From contig JAHHSG010000023.1 in the NCBI GenBank assembly GCA_020025305.1, forward strand, positions 1 to 11,672: DNA of 11,672 bases, given 5' to 3'. The DNA is from Oscillospiraceae bacterium (GTDB lineage Bacteria > Bacillota > Clostridia > Oscillospirales > Oscillospiraceae). This document shows positions 1-7,930 of this stretch, piece after piece; the first letter of the stretch is position 1; each line of letters begins with the position of its first letter. A program made the translations under genes and the position numbers. The notes beneath the pieces are model-generated. The model searched no databases. It saw nothing but the letters and a program-made list of their open reading frames with translations, and had not been told where the DNA came from.

Positions 1-54
1 CATGGGCTTACTCTCCCAGCCCGTGGTGGTCACAGGGCGCACCGGGGGGGCGCT

Positions 55-1200
55 TTAAGTCGGCGCAGGGCGGACAGGGGAGGGCTGCACCGCTGCGGGG
101 CGGGAATAGGAGCCTACGGGCTTCTTTTCCTCCGCCGCCGTTTCCCGGTACTGCTGCACCGTCATGGTGCGATAAAAGTTCTCTTTGGGCTTTTCCGGTT
201 CTGGCGGTTTCTCCGCCGCATCCAGCGCACTGCGCACGGTATAGTACACGGCGTCAAACACCGGCTTATCCGACACGAATTTCACCACCGTCTTGGCGGG
301 GTGAACGTTCACGTCCACCAGATCCGGCGGCAGTGTCACATGGAGGACGCAGCCGGGGAATTTCCCCTTCATCAAGCGGTTGCGGTACGCCTCCTCCAAT
401 GCCGCCGTCAACAGCTGGGACTTGACAAAGCGCCCGTTGACAAAGAGCACCTGTTTGCCACGGGTACCGTGGCCGTTGAGGGGCCGGGTCACATAGCCCT
501 CCACTTCAATTTCGCCGCCGCAGCCCTTGATTTCCACAAGACCCAGTGCAAAATCCCGGCCCATGGCGGCATATACGGCGGAGAGCAGTTTCCCGTCGCC
601 GGGGGTGTAGAGCACCTCCCCGCCATCCCGGAGCAGCTTAAAGGAAATCTGGGGGTGGCTCAGCGCCACATGCTGCACAATGCCGTGGACAGCCGCGCCC
701 TCGGCGCTGTCCTTTTTCATAAATTTCATGCGGGCCGGGGTATTATAGAAGAGGTCACGGATGCAAATGGTAGTGCCCTCGGGGCAGCCCGTCTCCCTTA
801 CCTCACCGGCCACGCCGCCGTCCAGATGGAGCATGGCGCCCGCATCGCTCTCTTTCTGCCGGGAGAAAATATCCACATGGGACACCGCAGAGATGGCCGC
901 CAGCGCTTCCCCGCGAAAGCCCAGCGTGCCGATGGCCGCTAAGTCCTGCGCCGTGCGCAGCTTGCTGGTGGCGTGGCGCAAAAAGGCCGTGGGCAGATCG
1001 CCCGGTGCAATGCCGCAGCCGTTATCGGTGATGCGCATATAAGTAAGCCCGCCACGCTCTATCTCCACCACAATGGCGGTGGCTCCGGCGTCAATGGCAT
1101 TTTCCAGCAGCTCCTTGACCACGCTGGCAGGCCGCTCCACCACCTCACCGGCGGCAATCAGATCCGCCACATGAGACGGAAGGCATTGGATGTTCGGCAT
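55..1200 (-). CDS. mutL: DNA mismatch repair protein MutL, N-terminal ATPase part, ends in linker
   Basis: MutL is the GHKL-ATPase matchmaker that couples MutS bound at a mismatch to downstream repair. Seen: residues 1-100 carry the ATP-binding motifs, with E30 and N34 in KELLENAIDAG, DNGCGI (59-64), ATSKL (77-81) and GFRGEAL (94-100). The transducer domain follows to about residue 330 (FVNGRFV, DVNVHPAK), then a Pro/Glu-rich linker. I start at the second of two close ATGs: AAAGGAG stands 6 bases before it but touches the first ATG (1206). The product would be 381 aa, whereas full MutL is usually over 600 aa with a C-terminal dimerisation/endonuclease domain. A TAA stops it in the linker, and the same frame then stays open to the window edge while the other two forward frames hit stops. 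So this is a truncated gene, a split gene, or a nonsense or sequencing error. It lies 20 bp after mutS in the same operon. Confidence 0.9.
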   Translation of the reverse strand: MPNIQCLPSHVADLIAAGEVVERPASVVKELLENAIDAGATAIVVEIERGGLTYMRITDNGCGIAPGDLPTAFLRHATSKLRTAQDLAAIGTLGFRGEALAAISAVSHVDIFSRQKESDAGAMLHLDGGVAGEVRETGCPEGTTICIRDLFYNTPARMKFMKKDSAEGAAVHGIVQHVALSHPQISFKLLRDGGEVLYTPGDGKLLSAVYAAMGRDFALGLVEIKGCGGEIEVEGYVTRPLNGHGTRGKQVLFVNGRFVKSQLLTAALEEAYRNRLMKGKFPGCVLHVTLPPDLVDVNVHPAKTVVKFVSDKPVFDAVYYTVRSALDAAEKPPEPEKPKENFYRTMTVQQYRETAAEEKKPVGSYSRPAAVQPSPVRPAPT

Positions 1201-1220
1201 ACGCATCTCCTTTCCAAAAA

Positions 1221-3833
1221 TCAGTTCAGCTTTTCTTTCAACGCATAGAGGAGGTTCAGCGCCTCGATGGGGCTGAGGGTATCCACCTGCGTGCGGCGCA
1301 AAACGTCAATGGCCTCCGTCTCGCCCACGGCGGTGAAGGATACCTGTTCCTCCGGCTCAGATGCCGCCGCCCGCGGCGCTGTATGCTCGCCGCCGCCCGA
1401 CTCCAGTTCTTTCAAAATCTTCTTCGCCCGATGCACCACCGTATCCGGCAGACCCGCCAGACGGGCCACCTCAATACCGTAGCTGCGATCGGCGCCGCCG
1501 GGGATGATCTTACGCAAAAAGATAATCTCCTCGCCTCGGGTGCGCACGGCAATATTATAGTTCTTCACGCCGGGGAGGGTGCCCTCCATGGCGGTCAATT
1601 CATGATAATGGGTGGCAAAAAGTGTCTTAGCCCCCAGCTTCTTGGGATCGGCGCAGTATTCCAGCACCGCACGGGCAATGGACATGCCGTCAAAAGTAGA
1701 CGTGCCGCGGCCAATCTCATCCAAGATCAACAGACTGTTGGACGTGGCGGCATGGAGAATATCGCTGACCTCCGTCATCTCCACCATGAAGGTGGACTGG
1801 CCTGCCGACAGGTCATCGGAGGCGCCGATCCGGGTGAAGATCCGATCCACCACCCCCAGATGGGCGGAGGAGGCCGGCACGAAAGACCCAATCTGCGCCA
1901 TGAGCACAATCAGGGCCACCTGCCGCATATAAGTGGATTTACCCGCCATATTGGGGCCGGTGATGATGGCGGCACGATCCTCCGTCTTGCCCATATACGT
2001 ATCGTTGGGTACAAAGAGGGCATCGGAGCGCATCTTCTCCACGACCGGGTGACGGCCTGCGTGGATTTCAATGACGTTGGACTCGTCCACCACCGGGCAG
2101 CAATAGTTGTTCTTGACCGCTACCGCCGCCAGCGAGCACAGGCAGTCCAGCTCCGCTATGGCCGCCGCAGTATGCTGCACCCGTGCCACCTCCTGGGCCA
2201 GACGCAGGCGCAGTTTCTGGAAAATGTCATACTCCAGCGCCCCCACTCGGTCGGCGGCCGTGAGCACTTCGTGCTCCAAATCCTTCAATTCCTGGGTAAT
2301 ATAGCGCTCAGAGTTCACCAGCGTCTGCTTGCGGATATACTCCTCCGGTACCTGATCACGGAAGGAGTTGGACACCTCGATATAGTAGCCGAACACCTTG
2401 TTATAGCCGATTTTCAGCGTGCGGATGCCGGTTTTTTCCTTTTCTCTGGCCTCAATGGAGGCGATGATGCCCTTGCCGCCGTGGAGGATCTCCCGCAGGC
2501 GGTCCACCTCCGGATCAAAGCCATCACGGATCAGCTCGCCTTCCCGCACGGAGAAGGGCGGCTCGTCGCAGATCGTCTCAGCAATCTGGGCGGCTAAGTC
2601 CTCCAGCGTATCCAGACTCTCCCACAGGGCGTGGAGCCGCCCCTTGCTAAACGGCTGGAGCTGTGCCTTTACGGCGGGCAGCTGCTCCATGGCGTGGCGC
2701 AGGGACACCAGATCCCGCCCGCCTGCGCTGCCGTAGACAATGCGGCCCATGAGCCGCTCCATATCGCCGATGCCGCCCAGCGTCAAGATCAATTCTTCCC
2801 GTGTCACGGTATTTTCCACCAGTGCCGCCACAGCGCCGCTGCGGCGATTGATCTCCGTCACGCTCAGCAAAGGCCGCTCGATCCACGAGCGGAGCATTCG
2901 ACCGCCCATGGCTGTTTTCGTCTTATCCAGCACCCACAGAAGGCTGCCCCGCTTTTCCTGATGGCGCAGCGTCTCCGTCAGTTCCAGATTGCGCCGTGCT
3001 GTCAGATCCAGTTCCATAAACTGGCCCTGCTCATAGTATTCCAGCTTGTCAATATGCCCCAAGTCCGTTTTTTGCGTCTCGTGGAGGTAACCCAGAAGGG
3101 CACCCAGCGCCAGTGCCGCCGCCGCATTATTGCGGGGCAGGGAAGAGAGGGCCTCCTCACCAAACTGCTCCCGAATGAGCTTTTCTGCTGTCTCGATTTT
3201 AAAGCGCCCCTCCGGCAGCTTTTCCACATGGCACCGGAGTTTCTCCCGCAGCGTAAATTGCAAGGATTCATTGTTCCAGGCATCCTCGTTCACCACAGCC
3301 TCCGCCGGGGCAAAGCGCCCCACCTCGTTCAAAAGGTGTTCGATGCGCTCTTTCCCTGCAAACGCGGTGGCATGGGTCTGTCCCGTAGAAATATCACAGG
3401 CGCAGATCGCCGCAAAATCACTGTCCAGATAGATACCGGCGCAGAAATTGCTGCGTCCCTCCTCCAGACAAGCCGAATCAATGACTGTACCGGGGGTGAC
3501 CACCCGGATGATGTCCCGCTTCACCAGCCCCTTGGCCGTGGCGGGATCCTCCGTCTGCTCGCAAATGGCCACCTTGTAGCCCTTGGCAATCAAACGGGCA
3601 ATATAGGAATCGCTGGCGTGGTAGGGAATCCCGCACATGGGAATTTTCTCGTCCTCGCTCTTGTTTTTATCCTTATCCCGGCTGGTCAGTGTCAAATCCA
3701 GCTCCCGGGATGCCGTGCGGGCATCGGAGCCAAACATTTCATAAAAGTCACCCAAGCGGAAAAAGAGGATGGAATCCTGATTTTGTTCCTTGATCTCCAG
3801 ATACTGGCGCATCATGGGGGTCAGTTCTGCCAT
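1221..3833 (-). CDS. mutS: DNA mismatch repair protein MutS
   Basis: MutS dimers find base mismatches and small loops and then recruit MutL. Seen: the N-terminal mismatch-reading domain has the F-Y-E motif (F30, Y31, E32 in LGDFYEMF), followed by connector, lever and clamp regions. The C-terminal ABC-type ATPase has Walker A GPNMAGKST at 626-634, Walker B LLILDEIGRGTST with D705/E706, and FATHYHEL after it. The 870-aa length is normal for bacterial MutS1. The ATG at 3833 is chosen because AGGAGG lies 7 bases upstream; a longer reading from a TTG at 3854 would translate that binding site. The gene follows miaB by 27 bp and precedes mutL by 20 bp, so the three are probably co-transcribed. It appears intact. 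Confidence 0.98.
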   Translation of the reverse strand: MAELTPMMRQYLEIKEQNQDSILFFRLGDFYEMFGSDARTASRELDLTLTSRDKDKNKSEDEKIPMCGIPYHASDSYIARLIAKGYKVAICEQTEDPATAKGLVKRDIIRVVTPGTVIDSACLEEGRSNFCAGIYLDSDFAAICACDISTGQTHATAFAGKERIEHLLNEVGRFAPAEAVVNEDAWNNESLQFTLREKLRCHVEKLPEGRFKIETAEKLIREQFGEEALSSLPRNNAAAALALGALLGYLHETQKTDLGHIDKLEYYEQGQFMELDLTARRNLELTETLRHQEKRGSLLWVLDKTKTAMGGRMLRSWIERPLLSVTEINRRSGAVAALVENTVTREELILTLGGIGDMERLMGRIVYGSAGGRDLVSLRHAMEQLPAVKAQLQPFSKGRLHALWESLDTLEDLAAQIAETICDEPPFSVREGELIRDGFDPEVDRLREILHGGKGIIASIEAREKEKTGIRTLKIGYNKVFGYYIEVSNSFRDQVPEEYIRKQTLVNSERYITQELKDLEHEVLTAADRVGALEYDIFQKLRLRLAQEVARVQHTAAAIAELDCLCSLAAVAVKNNYCCPVVDESNVIEIHAGRHPVVEKMRSDALFVPNDTYMGKTEDRAAIITGPNMAGKSTYMRQVALIVLMAQIGSFVPASSAHLGVVDRIFTRIGASDDLSAGQSTFMVEMTEVSDILHAATSNSLLILDEIGRGTSTFDGMSIARAVLEYCADPKKLGAKTLFATHYHELTAMEGTLPGVKNYNIAVRTRGEEIIFLRKIIPGGADRSYGIEVARLAGLPDTVVHRAKKILKELESGGGEHTAPRAAASEPEEQVSFTAVGETEAIDVLRRTQVDTLSPIEALNLLYALKEKLN

Positions 3834-3860
3834 AAAAACGCCTCCTGTTCCCAACCCGGT

Positions 3861-5276
3861 TTATCGTACTGTCTCGCCGAACAGCGCCCAGGTGTTGCTG
3901 TCGGTGATCTTCACCATCTGATAGGTTCCCAACAGGGACGTTTCACCCACCAGATGCACCAATCGTCCGCCCTCGGTACGCGCGGAAAGAGGCCATCGCA
4001 CATCGTCCGTCTCGCCGTCCACCAATACCCGCAGCGTCCGTCCCACATAGGCGGCATGGCGCCGGGCGGAAATCTCATTTTGCGCCTGACACAGCCGGTC
4101 AAACCAGACCTGCTTCTCCTCACGGGAAACGGGGTCGTCCATCTTCGCCGCCGGTGTGCCGGGCCGGGGGGAGAAAATAAAGGTGAACAGGGCGTCAAAC
4201 TCCGTTTGCTTCACCAAATCCACCGTCTCCATGGCCTCCGCCTCCGTCTCACCGGGGAAACCGATGATCACATCGGAGGTGAGCACCAGCTCCGGCATGA
4301 CTTTCCGGGCATAGGTGATCAGCTCCACATATTTCTCTCGTGTGTAGGGCCGATTCATAGCGCGCAGTACCCGGTCACAGCCGGACTGCACCGGCAGGTG
4401 CAGCTGCTTTGCCACATGACGACACTGGGCCATGGCATCAAACAGTTCATGGCTGGCGTCCTTAGGCTGGGAGGACATGAAGCGGATGAGGTAGTCGCCC
4501 TCGATCTCATCGATGGCACGCAGAAGGCGGGCAAAGTTCCAGCCGTTGTTGAGGTCGTTGCCGTAGGAATTGACATTCTGCCCCAACAGGGTAATCTCCT
4601 TGTAGCCTGCCGCCACCAGTTCCCGCACTTCGGCGATGATCTTGTCGGCGTCACGGCTGCGCTCACGGCCACGAACATAGGGGACAATGCAGTAGGCACA
4701 GAAGTTATTGCAGCCATACATGATGGACACCCAAGCCCGGATGCTTCCCTCACGCACCACCGGCATTCCCTCGGCAATATGCCCGTGCTCGTCCTCCACG
4801 GAGAACACCCGGCCGTGGCGGGTGTAGACCTCATAGAGAAGCTCCGGGAATTTCCACATGGACTGAGGCCCAAACACCAGATCCACATGGCGATAGGACT
4901 GACGCACCTTCTCCGCCACCTCCGGGCGCTGGGCCATGCAGCCGCTCAGGCAGATGATCTGGTTAGGGTTGGCCTTCTTGGTATGGGTCAGTGCACCCAG
5001 CGTACCAAAAACACGCTTTTCTGCGTGGTCACGGATAGCGCAGGTATTGAGTACCACAATATCCGCTTTGGCCGGATCATCGGTGAGACTGCAGCCCATC
5101 GCCTCCAGCATCCCCATGATATTCTGACTGTCCGCTACATTCTGCTGGCAGCCGAATGTTTCCACCATGGCCAGCGGTGTCTGGCCCCGGCTTTGGTGGA
5201 TGGCTTTCAATTTCTTTTCAAAATCCCGCTGACGGGCGGTCTGTGCCTCGTCCAGCAGCACTACATTTCTATCCAA
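3861..5276 (-). CDS. miaB: tRNA-2-methylthio-N6-dimethylallyladenosine synthase MiaB
   Basis: MiaB is a radical-SAM methylthiotransferase that adds a 2-methylthio group to isopentenyl-A37 of tRNAs reading UNN codons. Seen: the N-terminal UPF0004 domain has the three cysteines for the second iron-sulfur cluster (C43 in ETFGCQQN, C79 in LNTCAIR, C113 in LSGCMAQ). The radical-SAM domain has CNNFCAYC (C189, C193, C196). LLGQNVNSYG and LPVQSGCDRVL are MiaB-like, and a TRAM-type RNA-binding region ends the protein (about 400-471). I choose a TTG start at 5276: AGGAGG stands just upstream, and any earlier in-frame start would translate that site as Arg-Arg. The length is 471 aa. It heads the miaB-mutS-mutL operon. 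In Clostridia miaA often follows mutL, which would be beyond the left edge. Confidence 0.96.
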   Translation of the reverse strand: MDRNVVLLDEAQTARQRDFEKKLKAIHQSRGQTPLAMVETFGCQQNVADSQNIMGMLEAMGCSLTDDPAKADIVVLNTCAIRDHAEKRVFGTLGALTHTKKANPNQIICLSGCMAQRPEVAEKVRQSYRHVDLVFGPQSMWKFPELLYEVYTRHGRVFSVEDEHGHIAEGMPVVREGSIRAWVSIMYGCNNFCAYCIVPYVRGRERSRDADKIIAEVRELVAAGYKEITLLGQNVNSYGNDLNNGWNFARLLRAIDEIEGDYLIRFMSSQPKDASHELFDAMAQCRHVAKQLHLPVQSGCDRVLRAMNRPYTREKYVELITYARKVMPELVLTSDVIIGFPGETEAEAMETVDLVKQTEFDALFTFIFSPRPGTPAAKMDDPVSREEKQVWFDRLCQAQNEISARRHAAYVGRTLRVLVDGETDDVRWPLSARTEGGRLVHLVGETSLLGTYQMVKITDSNTWALFGETVR

Positions 5277-5300
5277 GTGAAACCTCCTAAGTATCTTCTC

Positions 5301-5342
5301 ACCCGCAGCCGAAACCGCCTTGCGTGAGGGGAATCTGCGGGT
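5301..5342 (-). promoter_or_regulatory. leader hairpin before miaB
   Basis: The arms ACCCGCAG (5301-5308) and CTGCGGGT (5335-5342) pair perfectly over 8 bp around a 26-base loop, in the transcribed leader of miaB and about 12 bases before its AGGAGG. There is no U-tract, so it is not an intrinsic terminator. It may affect ribosome access or mRNA stability, or be chance. I do not match it to a known riboswitch. Confidence 0.35.
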
Positions 5343-5392
5343 TATAATCCAATCGCCTGGCAAAAGGCGCTATTACCCAACTTTAAGATTTG

Positions 5393-5421
5393 ATTATAGC
5401 ACAATCTGTTACTTCACACAA
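5393..5421 (-). promoter_or_regulatory. promoter of the miaB-mutS-mutL operon
   Basis: On the minus strand a consensus -10 TATAAT (5398-5393) lies 17 bases after a weak -35 TTGTGT (5421-5416). Transcription would begin near 5386, giving a leader of about 110 nt before the TTG start of miaB. Confidence 0.6.
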
Positions 5422-5459
5422 GAAATCGGGACGAAAAAAGGGGAAAAGATTTCCCGTTA

Positions 5460-5488
5460 TTGCAAAAATGCACGCTATGAGATATGAT
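5460..5488 (+). promoter_or_regulatory. promoter of lspA and the pseudouridine synthase gene
   Basis: TTGCAA (5460-5465), a 17-base spacer and TATGAT (5483-5488) form a good sigma-A-type promoter about 30 bases before the lspA start. A 6-bp inverted repeat, GGGAAA-AGA-TTTCCC (5441-5455), sits directly upstream of the -35; a regulatory role for it is only a guess. The promoter is divergent from that of miaB. Confidence 0.65.
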
Positions 5489-5520
5489 AGTACCAGTTTT
5501 CAGGAAAGGAACTTTGTTTC

Positions 5521-6021
5521 ATGCTGTATGCATTGCTTTTCATCGCCCTTATTGCCGGCGATCAACTTTTAAAATACTGGACAGTGACGCACTTGGCCCT
5601 AGGGGAATCCACTCCCTTTCTTCCCGGTCTGATGCAGCTGACACGGCTGCACAACTACGGTGCGGCATGGTCCAGCTTCTCCGGCATGACCGGGCTTTTG
5701 CTGACAGTCACCGCTGTTGTGATGGTTGCCATTGCCGTACTTCTTTTTAAGAAAATCATCCGTCACCCCTTGGGGATCACCGCCTGCGTGCTGGTGCTGG
5801 GCGGAGGGATCGGAAACATGATTGACCGCATTGCCCAGGGATATGTGGTGGACATGTTCGATCTTTTGCTCTTCAATTATCCTATTTTTAATCTGGCGGA
5901 CTGCTTTGTGGTGGTGGGCTCCCTTTTAGGTGCCGTCTACTACCTGTGGTTCTATGAAAAATACGACGCTGCAAAGAAGGAGAGCCATCATGAATCCGGT
6001 GATTCTGCAAGCCACAACTGA
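5521..6021 (+). CDS. lspA: lipoprotein signal peptidase (signal peptidase II)
   Basis: LspA is an integral-membrane aspartyl protease that removes the signal peptide from prolipoproteins after lipidation of the +1 cysteine. Seen: 166 aa with four hydrophobic segments (about 1-20, 56-76, 85-103, 125-146) and the family blocks GDQ (13-15), NYGAAW (45-50), GGGIGNMIDR (94-103), VVDMFD with D111 and FNLADCF with D127. D111 and D127 match the catalytic Asp pair in position and spacing. The ATG is preceded by AGGAAAGGA at about 10 bases. The last 32 bases overlap the start of the pseudouridine synthase gene, a pairing also known from other Firmicutes (lspA-ylyB in Bacillus). The C-terminal tail is polar and Ser/His-rich. 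Confidence 0.97.
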   Translation: MLYALLFIALIAGDQLLKYWTVTHLALGESTPFLPGLMQLTRLHNYGAAWSSFSGMTGLLLTVTAVVMVAIAVLLFKKIIRHPLGITACVLVLGGGIGNMIDRIAQGYVVDMFDLLLFNYPIFNLADCFVVVGSLLGAVYYLWFYEKYDAAKKESHHESGDSASHN

Positions 6022-6910
6022 AGATGCGGGACAGCGCCTGGACAGTTTCCTTGCCAGCCATGTAGAAAACATGAGCCGCAGTGCAGCGGCACGACTGTGT
6101 GCGTCGGGCTGCGTGGTTTGCGGCGGCGCAGCACTGGAAAAAAACCACAAGCTCACGGGCACCGAGACCCTTGCCGTAACGCTGCCCGAGGCCGAAGAGC
6201 CGGAACTGACAGCCCAGAACATCCCATTGGATGTGGTCTATGAGGACGGAGACGTCATTGTGGTGAACAAGCCCACCGGCATGGTGGTGCACCCGGCACC
6301 GGGACATCCCGACGGCACACTGGTCAACGCACTCCTCTACCACTGCGGCGACTCTCTTAGCGGCATCGGCGGGGAGAAGCGCCCCGGAATCGTCCACCGC
6401 ATTGACCGGGACACCAGCGGTCTAATCATCGCCGCCAAAAACGACGCTGCCCATCTGTCCCTGACCGCCCAGCTCTCTGACCACACACTGGGCCGCACCT
6501 ATGAGTGTCTGGCCGTGGGTAATTTCCGGGATGAGCAGGGCACCGTCAACGCACCCATCGGCCGCCATCCCACGGATCGTAAGCGCATGGCGGTAACGGC
6601 GAAAAACGGCCGGGAGGCCGTGACCCATTGGGAAGTCATTGCCCGCTATCGCGGCGTAACTCATCTGCGCTGCCGGTTGGAGACGGGCCGCACCCATCAG
6701 ATCCGGGTACATCTGGCGCACATCGGTCACCCCATTCTGGGGGACACGGTGTACGGGAGCAAAAAGGCCGTCCCCGGTCTGACCGGGCAGTGCCTCCACG
6801 CCGTGGAGCTTCGCTTCCTCCATCCCGGCACCGGGGAACCCATGACGCTCACCTGTCCGCTGCCGGAGGAGTTTCAGGCATATCTGCGCAAATTGCAAAA
6901 CCAACTGTAA
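5990..6910 (+). CDS. RluA-family 23S rRNA/tRNA pseudouridine synthase (RluD/YlyB-like)
   Basis: This enzyme isomerises specific uridines to pseudouridine, probably in 23S rRNA. Seen: 306 aa. An S4-like RNA-binding domain covers about residues 12-65 (QRLDSFLA, AARLCASG). The catalytic domain begins at VVYEDGDVIVVNKPTGMVVHP. The RluA-family active-site motif HRIDRDTSG has the nucleophile D139 (136-144), and GRTHQIRVHL lies near the C-terminus. The ATG at 5990 has AGGAG 7 bases upstream and gives the expected N-terminus; it lies inside lspA, so translation is probably coupled. RluD-like enzymes modify helix 69 of 23S rRNA, but the exact target cannot be read from sequence. The nearest Bacillus counterpart by context is YlyB. 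Confidence 0.93.
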   Translation: MNPVILQATTEDAGQRLDSFLASHVENMSRSAAARLCASGCVVCGGAALEKNHKLTGTETLAVTLPEAEEPELTAQNIPLDVVYEDGDVIVVNKPTGMVVHPAPGHPDGTLVNALLYHCGDSLSGIGGEKRPGIVHRIDRDTSGLIIAAKNDAAHLSLTAQLSDHTLGRTYECLAVGNFRDEQGTVNAPIGRHPTDRKRMAVTAKNGREAVTHWEVIARYRGVTHLRCRLETGRTHQIRVHLAHIGHPILGDTVYGSKKAVPGLTGQCLHAVELRFLHPGTGEPMTLTCPLPEEFQAYLRKLQNQL

Positions 6911-6914
6911 AAGC

Positions 6915-6946
6915 AATTCCCCACACCGTGACAGGTGTGGGGAATT
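6915..6946 (+). terminator. probable terminator after the pseudouridine synthase gene
   Basis: A perfect 13-bp stem (6915-6927 with 6934-6946) with a 6-base loop starts 4 bases after the stop codon. The following U-tract is weak (TTTGATAAAT). The next hairpin (6960-6992) may act as a back-up for plus-strand transcripts. Confidence 0.65.
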
Positions 6947-6957
6947 TGATAAATAAG

Positions 6958-6992
6958 AAAAAAGAGACACGACCGAAAGTCGTATCTCTTTT
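6958..6992 (-). terminator. intrinsic terminator of tRNA-Val
   Basis: A 14-bp stem with one G-U pair (6960-6973 with 6979-6992) and a 5-base loop lies directly after the 3' end of tRNA-Val. On the minus strand it is followed by TTTTTTC. A shorter T-run on the other side may also stop plus-strand transcripts. Confidence 0.88.
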
Positions 6993-6993
6993 C

Positions 6994-7069
6994 TGGTGCG
7001 CGGTACAGGACTCGAACCTGTGACCCCATGCACGTCAAGCATGTGCTCTACCAGCTGAGCTAACCGCGC
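6994..7069 (-). tRNA. tRNA-Val (anticodon GAC)
   Basis: A 76-nt cloverleaf: acceptor GCGCGGT/ACCGCGC, D-arm with AGCTGGTA, anticodon stem CATGC/GCATG with loop TTGACGT (anticodon GAC), T-arm ACAGG-TTCGAGT-CCTGT, discriminator A and an encoded CCA end. It reads opposite to the flanking protein genes and has its own promoter and terminator. Confidence 0.97.
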
Positions 7070-7082
7070 AAACAACATTAGT

Positions 7083-7111
7083 ATACTACCGCAATCCCAG
7101 GCATTTGTCAA
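7083..7111 (-). promoter_or_regulatory. promoter of tRNA-Val
   Basis: On the minus strand a perfect -35 TTGACA (7111-7106) is followed after 17 bases by TAGTAT (7088-7083). An alternative -10, TATACT (7085-7080), would need a 20-base spacer. Confidence 0.7.
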
Positions 7112-7119
7112 CACTTTTC

Positions 7120-7148
7120 TTGCAGAAGTAAAATTATTTTGCTATACT
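7120..7148 (+). promoter_or_regulatory. promoter of the short-chain reductase gene
   Basis: TTGCAG (7120-7125), a 17-base spacer and TATACT (7143-7148) stand 32 bases before the ATG. It is back to back with the tRNA-Val promoter; the two -35 boxes are 8 bases apart. Confidence 0.65.
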
Positions 7149-7179
7149 ATACCAAAATGATTTCCGGGGAGTTGAGAAC

Positions 7180-7914
7180 ATGAAAAAAATCGCACTGGTC
7201 ACCGGTTCCTCGCGCGGCATCGGTCGGGCGACAGCCCGGGAATTGGCCCGCAGCGGCTGGGCCGTGTGCATCAATTATCATCGGCGCCGGGACTGCGCCG
7301 AGACACTCTGCCAAGAGTTGTTGGATGAGGGCTGCCGTGTCATGGTACAGCAGGCAGATGTGCGCAATCGTGCGCAGGTCGAGGCCATGGTAAGCGCCGT
7401 CCGGCAGCAGTTTGGCGATGTGTCGCTGCTGGTGAACAATGCCGGTATCTCCCGGCAGGGTCTTTTTCAAGATGTATCGGAGGATTTATGGCGAGAGATG
7501 TTTGCCGTCAACGTGGATGGTGCTTTCCACGCCTGCCAAGCCGTGCTGCCTGCCATGCTCCGTGAGCACCAGGGCTCCATTGTGAACATTTCCTCCATCT
7601 GGGGTCTGCGTGGTGCCAGCTGTGAGGTGGCCTATGCCTGTACAAAGTCGGCCATCGTTGGTTTGACCCGCTCCCTGGCCATGGAGCTTGCCCCTTCCGG
7701 CATCCGCGTGAACTGCGTGGCGCCCGGTGTCATCCAAACGGATATGCTCAAAGAAGTCGGAGAGGAGATCGTCCCTCAGCTGCAGGAAGAGACACCTCTG
7801 GGCCGTCTCGGTACACCGGAGGACATTGCCCACGCCGTAGCCTTTTTTGCAAATCCGTGTTCCTCTTTTATCACCGGACAGATCCTCACCGCCGACGGTG
7901 GTTTCATTTTGTGA
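7180..7914 (+). CDS. ymfI: short-chain dehydrogenase/reductase, likely YmfI-type EF-P 5-aminopentanone reductase
   Basis: This is an NAD(P)H-dependent reductase of the classical SDR family, 244 aa. Seen: the Rossmann motif TGSSRGIG (8-15), NNAG (86-89), catalytic S139 in NISS, Y152 and K156 in YACTK, and a C-terminal GQILTADGGF. FabG, the 3-oxoacyl-ACP reductase, is the default name. However, no fab genes are nearby, and the stretch SSIWGLRGASCEVAY around the active site recalls YmfI, which reduces the 5-aminopentanone group on elongation factor P in Bacillus. That assignment rests on memory of the family, not on a search. GGGGAG lies 8 bases before the ATG. The gene is transcribed alone, between its own promoter and a strong terminator. 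Confidence 0.85.
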   Translation: MKKIALVTGSSRGIGRATARELARSGWAVCINYHRRRDCAETLCQELLDEGCRVMVQQADVRNRAQVEAMVSAVRQQFGDVSLLVNNAGISRQGLFQDVSEDLWREMFAVNVDGAFHACQAVLPAMLREHQGSIVNISSIWGLRGASCEVAYACTKSAIVGLTRSLAMELAPSGIRVNCVAPGVIQTDMLKEVGEEIVPQLQEETPLGRLGTPEDIAHAVAFFANPCSSFITGQILTADGGFIL

Positions 7915-7930
7915 TTTCTTTCAACAGACT

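Noticed and set aside
2631..5327. An 898-codon open frame on the plus strand opposite mutS and miaB
   Set aside because: It is the antisense shadow of two clear genes with strong motifs. It is His/Gln/Leu-rich with no domain and no binding site, as expected from G+C-rich codon bias on the other strand.
7112..7122. CACTTTTCTTG between the tRNA-Val and reductase promoters, 9 of 11 match to the operator motif
   Set aside because: Its left half is not CAAG, so the palindrome is lost; it lies in T-rich promoter DNA where such matches arise by chance; and no second copy at 31 bp is present.
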